A DNA stretch of 64,000 nt from Microbacterium terricola (lineage in GTDB: Bacteria; Actinomycetota; Actinomycetes; Actinomycetales; Microbacteriaceae). Both the position numbers and the translations under genes were made by a program. Each line of letters opens with the position of its first letter. Positions within the stretch are counted from its first letter, which is position 1. A model generated the notes under the pieces. That model was not told the origin of the DNA and searched no databases. It worked only from the letters and a program-made list of their open reading frames with translations. The stretch lies in the NCBI RefSeq assembly GCF_027943945.1, contig NZ_AP027141.1, positions 868,001-932,000 on the forward strand. The letters run 5' to 3'. This document shows, in pieces, positions 56,887-64,000 of the stretch.

Positions 56887-58065
56887 GTGAACCCGGCTCC
56901 CTCCGACACGCTCGCGCGCCCGATCCTCGCGGGGGTGGTGACCGCCCTCGTCGGCTTCACCAGCTCGTTCGCCGTCGTGCTCACCGGGCTCGCGGCGGTG
57001 GGGGCGAGCCCGGCGCAGGCCGCCAGCGGGCTGCTGGCCCTCTGCGTCGTCATGGGACTGGCGTCGCTGATCCTGGCGCGCCGCTATCGCATGCCGATCA
57101 CCGTTGCGTGGTCGACGCCGGGCGCGGCGCTGCTCGCCGCCACGGGCGCGGTCGAGGGAGGCTGGCCGGCCGCCGTGGGTGCGTTCCTCGTAGTCGCCGC
57201 GCTGATCCTTCTCACCGCGGTGTGGCCTCAGCTCGGTCGCCTCATCGCCCGCATCCCTCCCTCGATCGCCCAGGCGATGCTCGCCGGGGTGCTGCTTCCG
57301 CTCTGCCTCGCGCCGGTGACCGGGCTGGTCGCCAACCCGTGGGGTGTCGCACCGGTCGTGCTGACCTGGCTCGTCTGCGCGCGGCTGGCGCCCCGGTGGG
57401 CGGTTCCGCTGGCCTTCGTCGCCGCCGCGATCGTCGTGATCGTGAACCTGGTCGCCGAGGGCGTGGCCGTCGATCCCGCGCTGCTTCTCCCGCATCTGGA
57501 GCTGACCGCGCCGACCCTCACCATCGGGGCGCTCGTCAGCCTTGCGCTGCCGCTGTTCATCGTCACGATGGCCTCGCAGAACGTGCCGGGGGTCGCGATC
57601 ATGCGCAGCTTCGGCTACGAGGTGCCGTGGCGGCCAGCGATGCTGGTCACCGGTCTCGGCACGGCGATCAGCGCGCCGTTCGGCGGGCATGCCGTGAACC
57701 TCGCCGCGATCAGCGCCGCGCTCGCCGCCGCACCCGAGGCCGACCCTGATCCGCGACGCCGGTGGGTGGCGGGCGCGTCGACCGGGGTGTCCGCCGTGCT
57801 GCTGGGCGCCGCCTCCACGATCTTCGTCGCGCTCGTGGTGCTCGCCCCGGAGGCCGTGATCCCCGCGGTCGCGGGTCTGGCGCTGTTCGCGGCGTTCGGC
57901 TCGGCCGTCCAGCAGGCCATCGACGACCCGGGGGAGCGTCTCCCGGCCGTGGTGACGTTCCTGGTCGCCGCGTCGGGCGTCGCGATCCTCGGCGTCAGCG
58001 CTGCGTTCTGGGCGCTCGTCGCCGGTCTGCTCGTGCGCACCGTGCTGCACGCCGGGCGCAGATGA
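56887..58065 (+). CDS. BenE-family (benzoate/H+ symporter-like) transporter
   Basis: 392 aa with about twelve transmembrane helices in the seven-plus-seven NAT/SulP-like fold. The N-terminal ILAGVVTALVGFTSSFAVVL, PITVAWSTPGAALLA and MASQNVPGVAIMRSFGY followed by AISAPFGGHAVNLAAISAAL are BenE family signatures. Benzoate is the substrate of the founding member; none of the catabolic genes is in the window, so the true substrate is open. GTG 56887 is chosen over GTG 56878 because the -10 hexamer overlaps the latter. Confidence 0.85.
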   Translation: MNPAPSDTLARPILAGVVTALVGFTSSFAVVLTGLAAVGASPAQAASGLLALCVVMGLASLILARRYRMPITVAWSTPGAALLAATGAVEGGWPAAVGAFLVVAALILLTAVWPQLGRLIARIPPSIAQAMLAGVLLPLCLAPVTGLVANPWGVAPVVLTWLVCARLAPRWAVPLAFVAAAIVVIVNLVAEGVAVDPALLLPHLELTAPTLTIGALVSLALPLFIVTMASQNVPGVAIMRSFGYEVPWRPAMLVTGLGTAISAPFGGHAVNLAAISAALAAAPEADPDPRRRWVAGASTGVSAVLLGAASTIFVALVVLAPEAVIPAVAGLALFAAFGSAVQQAIDDPGERLPAVVTFLVAASGVAILGVSAAFWALVAGLLVRTVLHAGRR

Positions 58066-58129
58066 CGCGACGCGCGGAAGATCTGCCGCCTGCCGGGAAC
58101 CGATCGGCAACTCGTGGACACTACGGGGT

Positions 58130-58666
58130 GTGAGTGAACCCGACGCCCAGCTGTGGACGCGAGTGCGCGCGGGCGAGGAAGCCGCGTTGGGGGCGCTCTT
58201 CGACCTGCACGAAGCGCGCCTGTTCCGCCACACGCGACGGCTGCTGAGCTCACGCGAGGATGCGAAGGATGCCGTTGCCATCGCGTTCTTCGAACTGTGG
58301 CGCAAACGTGAGACCGTCCGGCTGGTGGACGGCTCGCCGCTCCCGTGGCTGCTCAACACGGCAGCGCACTGCGCGAGGAACCTGGAGCGTTCGGGTCGGC
58401 GCTATCGGGCGCTGCTTGCGCAGGCACCGGCACAACCCGCTGCTCCGCCGCCGACCGCGGCCGATGAGAGCGGGATCCTCTCGGCGCTGCGGCGTCTGCC
58501 TGCCCATGAGCAGAGCGTGATCGTGCTCGCCGTGCTCGAGGGATACCCCGAGCGGGTGGTCGCCGAGACGCTGGGGATCCCGGTCGGCACGGTCAAGTCG
58601 CGCCTGGCGCGAGGGAAAGCGCGACTGCGCGGCGAGATGACGGCCCTGGAGGCATCATGGGCATGA
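58130..58666 (+). CDS. ECF-type RNA polymerase sigma factor
   Basis: 178 aa. Region 2 lies at about 5-75 (GALFDLHEARLFRHTRRLLSSREDAKDAVAIAFFELWRKR) and region 4 at about 115-170 (LSALRRLPAHEQSVIVLAVLEGYPERVVAETLGIPVGTVKSRLARGKARLR). A short Pro/Ala linker joins them. The stop overlaps the next gene by 10 bp, so that gene is the natural candidate for its anti-sigma factor or sensor. The regulon is unknown. Confidence 0.9.
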   Translation: MSEPDAQLWTRVRAGEEAALGALFDLHEARLFRHTRRLLSSREDAKDAVAIAFFELWRKRETVRLVDGSPLPWLLNTAAHCARNLERSGRRYRALLAQAPAQPAAPPPTAADESGILSALRRLPAHEQSVIVLAVLEGYPERVVAETLGIPVGTVKSRLARGKARLRGEMTALEASWA

Positions 58667-59859
58667 ACGAACAGCCACTGTCCCCGGCCGAGCACGAACA
58701 GGTCCGGGGGGTGATCCTCGCCGGAGCCCGACGCATCAAGCCGCACGGCGCACACCGGAAGGCCTTCCTCGCCGGAGCGGTCGCGTTCGTGCTGATCAGC
58801 GGAATCTCGGGCGGCGCCGTCGCCACCGCCGCGTACTTCGGCACGAGTCCCGCCCCCGTGTCGTCACCCACGCCCACGCCCAGCCCCACCCCCGAGACAA
58901 CTTCGACGCCGACCCCGTCACCGACTCCCACCATTACTCTGTCGCCCACAACGACGCCCGCGGTCGCCTTCGACGGGATCTGCGAGAACGCGCTGAGCGC
59001 TGCAGAAGTGACGGAAGCGGTCGGCATGCCCATGGAGCTGCGTCCCTTCCGCTGGGAGAGCGGCGAGACCACGCTCCTCGGGGGCATCGATTGCCTGTGG
59101 CTGTCGACCGATGTGTACATGGCAGCGGCGGTCAACCTCTACGTGTACCCGGAGCAGGTTGTGGCGGCATCCGTGCGCGAGGCGCTGACGACGGGGTGCG
59201 TTGGCGGGCCCGACAGCACCGAGTGCACCGCGACTGCGGTGACGTCGGCCGGTGCCTGGTACGCACTCCGTGCCACGCGGGCCGGCGCGATGGCATTCGA
59301 GCCGGTGGAGTCGCTGGAACAGGCGCTCATCGCTCGCCTCTCGAACTTCGCGCCCCCGGCTCCCGAGGCCCGTACGCCGGCATGGTGGGCGCTGCCCGAT
59401 TGCGCCGAGGTGGTCGGCGCGGTCGAACCATCCGCGGTCGGTCACGATCGTCGTGAGCCGGTCGAAAGCGATTCGTCGGACTCGACGCACCCCGTGGCGA
59501 TTCCGTCGCTCGCCGGTGCGGGGTCGAGCTGCACCCTGGAGTTCAGCAGCGGTGAGGGTGACTCCAAGGAGTGGTTCCGGACATGGATCCAGTTCGTGCC
59601 GGGCGCCGGTGCGTCATACGGTGACATCGCGTCTGCGGACGGCGCATCGGCTATCGACATCCCCGGAGCGCGCGGGGCGGTCCTCGTACCAGGCAACGAC
59701 CGGTACGAAGGCTCGCCGAGCGTCGTGGCGGTCACAGACGGAACGAACCTTCTGCTCATCGATACGAGCGTTGCCGTCGTCAACGGCGAGGTGACGGGCG
59801 ATATCGAGGCGGTCAGCGGAGTCGCGGCATCGCTCCTTGATCTGCTCGAACGCGGATGA
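58657..59859 (+). CDS. Membrane-anchored exported protein coupled to the ECF sigma factor
   Basis: 400 aa, not a recognised family. A short cytoplasmic part (about 1-36, with [18 protein letters not shown]) is followed by one transmembrane helix (about 37-60), a Thr/Pro linker ([20 protein letters not shown], about 70-100) and a large external part. The external part appears to hold two similar halves, each with a Cys pair: [15 protein letters not shown]...GGIDCLW and [14 protein letters not shown]...AGSSCTL. Topology fits an anti-sigma factor or sensor, but the zinc-binding anti-sigma motif HxxxCxxC is absent. ATG 58663 is an alternative start. Confidence 0.6.
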   Translation: MGMNEQPLSPAEHEQVRGVILAGARRIKPHGAHRKAFLAGAVAFVLISGISGGAVATAAYFGTSPAPVSSPTPTPSPTPETTSTPTPSPTPTITLSPTTTPAVAFDGICENALSAAEVTEAVGMPMELRPFRWESGETTLLGGIDCLWLSTDVYMAAAVNLYVYPEQVVAASVREALTTGCVGGPDSTECTATAVTSAGAWYALRATRAGAMAFEPVESLEQALIARLSNFAPPAPEARTPAWWALPDCAEVVGAVEPSAVGHDRREPVESDSSDSTHPVAIPSLAGAGSSCTLEFSSGEGDSKEWFRTWIQFVPGAGASYGDIASADGASAIDIPGARGAVLVPGNDRYEGSPSVVAVTDGTNLLLIDTSVAVVNGEVTGDIEAVSGVAASLLDLLERG

Positions 59860-59903
59860 CCAATCCGCCACTGCGGGCGGGTGGCCGCAGCATCCCCTCC
59901 ACC

Positions 59904-59909
59904 TAGACT
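59904..59909 (+). promoter_or_regulatory. -10 hexamer of a leaderless promoter (proS)
   Basis: TAGACT, 8 nt before the GTG at 59918. Confidence 0.55.
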
Positions 59910-59917
59910 TGACCCTC

Positions 59918-61675
59918 GTGGTCACACGTCTGTCGAACTTCTTCCTCCGCACGCTCCGCGAAGACCCCGCCGATGCCGAGGTCACCAGCCATCGGCTGCT
60001 GGTGCGCGCCGGCTACATCCGCCGGCAGGCGCCCGGCATCTTCGCCTGGCTGCCGCTCGGTCTGCGGGTCAGGGCCAAGGTCGAGGGCATCATCCGCGAC
60101 GAGATGGCCCGCGCCGGCGCGTTCGAGGTGCACTTCCCCGCGCTGCTGCCGCGTGAGCCCTACGAGATCACGGGGCGCTGGGAGGAGTACGGCGACGGCA
60201 TCTTCCGCCTGAAGGACCGCAAGGACGCCGACTACCTGCTCGCACCGACGCACGAGGAGGTCTTCACCCTACTGGTGAAGGACCTGTACTCGTCGTACAA
60301 GGATCTTCCGCTGACGATCTTCCAGATCCAGGACAAGTACCGCGACGAGGCGCGTCCGCGCGCCGGACTGCTGCGCGGCCGCGAGTTCACCATGAAGGAC
60401 GCGTACTCGTTCGACTACACGGACACGGGGCTCGACGCGAGCTACCAGGCGCAGCGCGACGCGTACGAGCGGATCTTCGCGCGGCTCGGGCTCGAGTTCG
60501 TCATCGTGCAGGCCGACGCCGGCGCGATGGGCGGCTCGCGCAGCGAGGAGTTCCTGCACCCCACCGCGATCGGCGAGGACACCTTCGTGCGGTCGGCGGG
60601 CGGCTACGCCGCCAACGTGGAGGCCTTCACCACCCTCGTGCCCGACGCGATCGCCTTCGACGGACTGCCCGAGCCGGTCATCTTCGACTCGCCGGACACC
60701 CCCACGATCGCGACGCTCGTGGATCACTCCAACGCCGTGCTCGAGGGCGACTACACCGCTGCCGACACCCTGAAGAACGTCGTGCTCGCCCTCACCCACC
60801 TCGACGGCTCGCGCGAGCTCGTCGTCGTGGGCATCCCGGGTGACAGGGAGGTCGACGACAAGCGCATGGAGGTCGCCTTCGCCCCCGCTGAGGTCGAGGC
60901 CGCTACCGAGGCCGACTTCGCGAAGCACCCGCTGCTGGTCAAGGGCTACATCGGCCCCTGGTCGCCGACCGGCCCGCTCCTCGGCGAGGAGTCGGCCACC
61001 GGCATCCGCTTCTTCCTCGACCCTCGCGTCGTCGACGGCACCCGCTGGATCACCGGCGCCAACATCGACGAGAAGCACGTCCACTCGCTCGTCGCCGGCC
61101 GCGACTTCACGGCCGACGGCTTCGTCGAGGTCGCGAACGTCCGCGAGGGCGACCCCGCGCCGGACGGCTCCGGCCCGGTCTCGCTGGCGCGCGGCATGGA
61201 GATCGGCCACGTCTTCCAGCTCGGCCGCAAGTACGCCGACGCGCTCGGACTCAAGGTGCTCGACGAGAACGGCAAGCTCGTGACCGTCACGATGGGCTCG
61301 TACGGCATCGGGGTGACCCGCATCCTCGCGAACATCGCCGAGCTCAACAACGACGACAAGGGGCTCATCTGGCCCGCCGCGGTCGCTCCGTTCGACGTGC
61401 ACGTCGTCGCGACGGGGCGGGATGCTGCCGCCTTCGAGCTCGCCGAGCGGCTCTCCGCGGATCTCGAGGCCGCCGGACTCGACGTCCTCTACGACGACCG
61501 CCCCAAGGTCTCGCCCGGCGTGAAGTTCGGCGACGCCGAGCTCGTCGGCATCCCGCAGATCGTCATCGTCGGCCGCGGTGCCGCCGACGGCGAGGTCGAG
61601 CTGTGGGACCGCCGCAGCGGCGACCGCGACGTGCTGCCGCTCGCCGAGGCGGTCGCCCGCCTCTCGGCGCGCTGA
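59918..61675 (+). CDS. proS: Prolyl-tRNA synthetase
   Basis: 585 aa, class II synthetase of the bacterial type with an editing (INS) domain. Motif 1 surrounds [11 protein letters not shown], motif 2 is [26 protein letters not shown] (quoted ends only: [15 protein letters not shown]), the editing domain spans about 225-380, and motif 3 is [10 protein letters not shown] (about 461). The anticodon-binding domain is C-terminal ([15 protein letters not shown]). GTG 59918 is chosen by the -10 hexamer and the conserved [12 protein letters not shown]. Confidence 0.96.
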   Translation: MVTRLSNFFLRTLREDPADAEVTSHRLLVRAGYIRRQAPGIFAWLPLGLRVRAKVEGIIRDEMARAGAFEVHFPALLPREPYEITGRWEEYGDGIFRLKDRKDADYLLAPTHEEVFTLLVKDLYSSYKDLPLTIFQIQDKYRDEARPRAGLLRGREFTMKDAYSFDYTDTGLDASYQAQRDAYERIFARLGLEFVIVQADAGAMGGSRSEEFLHPTAIGEDTFVRSAGGYAANVEAFTTLVPDAIAFDGLPEPVIFDSPDTPTIATLVDHSNAVLEGDYTAADTLKNVVLALTHLDGSRELVVVGIPGDREVDDKRMEVAFAPAEVEAATEADFAKHPLLVKGYIGPWSPTGPLLGEESATGIRFFLDPRVVDGTRWITGANIDEKHVHSLVAGRDFTADGFVEVANVREGDPAPDGSGPVSLARGMEIGHVFQLGRKYADALGLKVLDENGKLVTVTMGSYGIGVTRILANIAELNNDDKGLIWPAAVAPFDVHVVATGRDAAAFELAERLSADLEAAGLDVLYDDRPKVSPGVKFGDAELVGIPQIVIVGRGAADGEVELWDRRSGDRDVLPLAEAVARLSAR

Positions 61676-61717
61676 CGCCGGCGCGGAGGTCCGTGCCGTA
61701 ATCGGCCGGCGGCCGTC

Positions 61718-62218
61718 TCAGCAGACGATGCGGCCGTGGTTCATGATGTCGTCGTCGGGAGTGTCCTTCGTGACGAGCGACTTCAGCATGCCCGCCGCCA
61801 TGGCGATCTTCCCCTTCGACGGCTCCCAGAACTCCGTCTCCACGGGCGTCACCTTGAGCAGGGCGATCCCGGGAGTCTCGAGGCCGTCCTCGAACCAGAT
61901 GTCGAGGGACGGAGTGTAGAGCTCCTTCATCTTCGCGTCGTCGTGCACCACGCTCGCCTGCCCGGCGACGGAGACGTACCGCATCCCCTTCGCGTCGCAG
62001 TACGACAGGTTGACGTCCCGGTCGGCCTTCGCGTCGTCGACCTTCCTCGTGTCCTCGGCGGTGAAGAACCAGATGTCGCCAGCCTCGTCCATCTGGCGGG
62101 TGCTCATCGGGCGGCTCACCAGCTTGCCCCCCTCGTGGGTGGTGAGCATGGTGAAGTCGATGTCCTCGACCAGTTCCTTCACGCGGGCCAGTGCGTCCGC
62201 TCCAGTGATTTCGGTCAT
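61718..62218 (-). CDS. Pyridoxamine 5'-phosphate oxidase-fold protein (general stress protein 26 type)
   Basis: 166 aa split-barrel flavin-binding protein. MLTTHEGGKLVSRPMSTRQMDEAGDIWFFT and VNLSYCDAKGMRYVSVAGQASV match the general-stress FMN/FAD-binding group; C-terminal KVTPVETEFWEP is also typical. Probably binds FMN or FAD; reaction unknown. It converges on proS with a 42-bp gap. Confidence 0.87.
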   Translation of the reverse strand: MTEITGADALARVKELVEDIDFTMLTTHEGGKLVSRPMSTRQMDEAGDIWFFTAEDTRKVDDAKADRDVNLSYCDAKGMRYVSVAGQASVVHDDAKMKELYTPSLDIWFEDGLETPGIALLKVTPVETEFWEPSKGKIAMAAGMLKSLVTKDTPDDDIMNHGRIVC

Positions 62219-62325
62219 GACTCCAGCGTCGCCGCGCCGACGGAGCCAGGGGAGGGGCTTGACAAGCGGTCGCGCGTTCGCCGCCGGTTCACCCGCGGGT
62301 CGACGCCGCGTGGAAGGCTGTCGGC

Positions 62326-63366
62326 ATGAGTGAGAACCCGCATGCCATCTCGCCCGAGGTGACCCAGGCGATCCGCACCGTCATCGCGCAGGCGGGGATC
62401 GACGCCAACACCGACCTGATCGCCCGGATCCTCGACACCGGGGTCGGACTCGGTCTCGACGAGGCCGACCGCCTCGACCTCAAGATCACCTCGGCGGCGC
62501 TCACCGAGATGCGCGCCGCCTTCCAGCTGTTCGCCCCTTACGAGGGGGTGCCCAAGGTGACGATCTTCGGCTCCGCGCGCACGCGCCCGACCGACGCGCG
62601 GTACCGGCAGGCCTCAGAGGTGGCCGCGGCGCTGGCCGCGCAGGGCTGGATAGTCGTCACCGGTGCAGGCCCCGGCATCATGCAGGCCGCCGCAGAGGGC
62701 GCCGGCGCCGACTACTCGCTCGGCGTGTCGATCAGGCTGCCTTTCGAGGAGAAGCCGAACGCCGTGATCGGGGAGAGCGCCCGCAACGTCGCCATGAAGT
62801 ACTTCTTCACCCGCAAGCTCATGCTCGTGAAGGAATCCAGGGGCTTCGTCTGCGTGCCTGGCGGCTTCGGCACCCTGGACGAGCTGTTCGAGCTGCTCAC
62901 CCTGCAGCAGACGGGCAAGGCGGAGCCCACTCCGATCGTTCTGCTCGACGAGCCAGGGGGGACTTTCTGGCACGGGCTGCGGCGATTCGCCGACGAGCAC
63001 CTGATCGCCTCGGGCGTCATCTCGCCGGACGACCTCGATCGGGTGCTGATCACCGACTCGGTCGATGCGGCCGCTGCCGAGATCCTGGGCTTCTGGCGCA
63101 ACTACGACTCGCTCCGGTGGGTCGGCAAGCGACTCGTCCTGCGGCTGCGCCATGCTCCGACGGACGCCGAGGTGGACGCGCTGAACGAGACGTTCGCGGG
63201 GATGCTGAAGCTCGGGCGCATCGAGCACCGCGGGCCGCTGCGGGCCGAGCAGGAGGACGCCGATCGGCTCGAGCTGCCCCGCCTCGTGCTCACCCCCGAC
63301 CAGTTCCGGGTCGGCGAGCTGCACGCCCTGATCCGGGCGATCAGCGGACTGGAGAGCGCGGGCTGA
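62326..63366 (+). CDS. LOG-family protein (TIGR00730-type, long form)
   Basis: 346 aa. Lysine-decarboxylase-like/LOG fold: GSARTRPTDARYRQASEVAAALA, VTGAGPGIMQAAAEGA, and the signature PGGFGTLDELFE (about 183-194). LOG proteins cleave cytokinin ribotides or other nucleotides; PpnN-type members are nucleosidases. Extra N-terminal (about 1-70) and C-terminal (about 260-346) segments make it longer than the 190-aa short LOG proteins, as in PpnN-like forms. AAGGCT ends 6 nt before the ATG, a variant of the leaderless -10. Confidence 0.85.
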   Translation: MSENPHAISPEVTQAIRTVIAQAGIDANTDLIARILDTGVGLGLDEADRLDLKITSAALTEMRAAFQLFAPYEGVPKVTIFGSARTRPTDARYRQASEVAAALAAQGWIVVTGAGPGIMQAAAEGAGADYSLGVSIRLPFEEKPNAVIGESARNVAMKYFFTRKLMLVKESRGFVCVPGGFGTLDELFELLTLQQTGKAEPTPIVLLDEPGGTFWHGLRRFADEHLIASGVISPDDLDRVLITDSVDAAAAEILGFWRNYDSLRWVGKRLVLRLRHAPTDAEVDALNETFAGMLKLGRIEHRGPLRAEQEDADRLELPRLVLTPDQFRVGELHALIRAISGLESAG

Positions 63367-63379
63367 TCCGCGCCGTCGC

Positions 63380-64000
63380 TCAGAGGCGGGCGAACCCGGC
63401 CCGGAAGAAGCAGAACACGCCGTAGGCGATGATGCCGGCGCCGACCACACCGGCGAGCCAGGCACCGTACGGCAGGTCGAAGAGCGCCTGGATGGCGCCG
63501 TCCAGTCCGGCGGCAGCATCCGGGTCGACCGTCACCGCGGACACCAGCAGCAGGACGCCCACCACCACGAGCGCGATCCCCTTCGCGATGAAGCCGACGA
63601 TGCCGAGGATCTTCACGCCGTCGCCCAGCGGACTCGACGGGATGGACATCTTGTTCTCGAAGCTGCGGCGCACGCCCATCACCACGAAGACGACCCCGCC
63701 GATGCCGACGCCGAGCCCCACGGCCCCCAGCAGGAAGGGGCCACCCGGAATCGCCAGCACGCCGCGGCTCGCTCCCTGGGCGGCCTCATCGGCATCCGGC
63801 CTCGCGCCCAGGGCGACGGCGGCCGCGATCACCCCCAGGGCGGCGAAGACGAGCGCCTGACCCCATTCCGAGACCCGCACGCCCCACTTCCTCGCGAGTC
63901 CCTTCGCGTCGCCGCCCCGCGCAGGCGCCAGCACGCCTTCCACCGCATGCCAGAGCGCGAGCGCCCACAGGGCGATCGCCAGGACCCACAGCACCGCGAA
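63380..64000 (-). CDS. DUF1206 membrane protein, 5' end beyond the window
   Basis: At least 206 aa are visible; the frame is still open at base 64000, and the family is usually about 270 aa, so the N-terminus is missing. About five transmembrane helices remain in pairs, matching the repeated two-helix DUF1206 unit (for example IGGVVFVVMGVRRSFENKM and IAYGVFCFFRAGFARL). Function unknown. It converges on the LOG gene with a 13-bp gap. Confidence 0.8.
   Translation of the reverse strand, partial: FAVLWVLAIALWALALWHAVEGVLAPARGGDAKGLARKWGVRVSEWGQALVFAALGVIAAAVALGARPDADEAAQGASRGVLAIPGGPFLLGAVGLGVGIGGVVFVVMGVRRSFENKMSIPSSPLGDGVKILGIVGFIAKGIALVVVGVLLLVSAVTVDPDAAAGLDGAIQALFDLPYGAWLAGVVGAGIIAYGVFCFFRAGFARL

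Noticed and set aside
58095..58115. GGGAACC ... CGT as an ECF-type autoregulatory promoter before the sigma gene
   Set aside because: The spacing is only about 11 nt, whereas ECF promoters need about 16-17.
62259..62264. Perfect TTGACA -35 upstream of the LOG gene
   Set aside because: No TANNNT hexamer lies 16-19 nt downstream; the AAGGCT next to the ATG is too far away to pair with it.

Overview
The window is high-GC chromosomal DNA from a Gram-positive actinobacterium. Protein sequences and gene order point to the family Microbacteriaceae, most likely Microbacterium or a close relative (inference; no 16S or database search was possible). The backbone argS - lysA - hom - thrC - thrB - rho - prfA ... 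prmC - sua5 - wecA - atpI-like - atpBEFHAGDC is the classic actinobacterial housekeeping order. I see no rRNA, tRNA, CRISPR array, insertion sequence, integrase or prophage.

Layout. 0-1.8 kb: an SGNH hydrolase and a transglutaminase-like protein. 1.9-12.6 kb: argS, a DUF2993 protein, the aspartate-family amino acid genes (lysA, hom, thrC, thrB), rho and prfA, with 4-bp stop/start overlaps linking lysA-hom-thrC-thrB. 12.6-14.7 kb: a holin-like membrane protein and a reverse-strand cysK-cysE pair, sitting between prfA and prmC. 14.7-24.9 kb: prmC, sua5, wecA and the whole F1Fo ATP synthase operon, closed by a long stem-loop. 25-31.6 kb: yaaA family, a Pro/Ala-rich membrane protein, an aldo/keto reductase and a heterodimeric ABC exporter with one degenerate ATP site. 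31.6-37 kb: a PP2C phosphatase, an FtsK/SpoIIIE-type double ATPase and an APC permease. 37-44 kb: alanine dehydrogenase and asparaginase, an OsmC protein, glpK-glpD, and a PlsC acyltransferase. 44-57 kb: an FKBP lipoprotein, the isoprenoid genes dxr and ispG with the site-2 protease between them, plus an off-cluster MurE-like ligase, a YcnI copper-protein pair, an ECF42-like sigma factor with its DGPF/YCII partner, a fused TrpE-TrpG enzyme behind a trp attenuator, and LtrA. 57-64 kb: a BenE-like transporter, an ECF sigma factor with a cotranscribed exported protein, proS, a PNPOx-fold protein, a LOG-family protein and a DUF1206 protein cut by the window edge.

Two regulatory themes stand out. 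First, more than fifteen genes have a TANNNT hexamer (usually TAGGCT, TAGACT, TAGCGT or TACCCT) ending 6-9 nt before the start codon, so leaderless mRNAs appear to be the default. These hexamers also decide several start codons. Second, the trpEG gene is preceded by a textbook attenuator: an 11-codon leader peptide with tandem Trp codons, mutually exclusive antiterminator and terminator stems, and a leaderless promoter. Several intergenic gaps also carry long, relatively AT-rich, imperfect inverted repeats of unrelated sequence. These are probably terminators but are worth a genome-wide look.

Limits: functions are assigned by recognising family motifs by eye, and -35 elements are mostly not recognisable. 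No gap longer than about 180 bp lacks an assigned gene; the largest is the rho leader (9280-9456).
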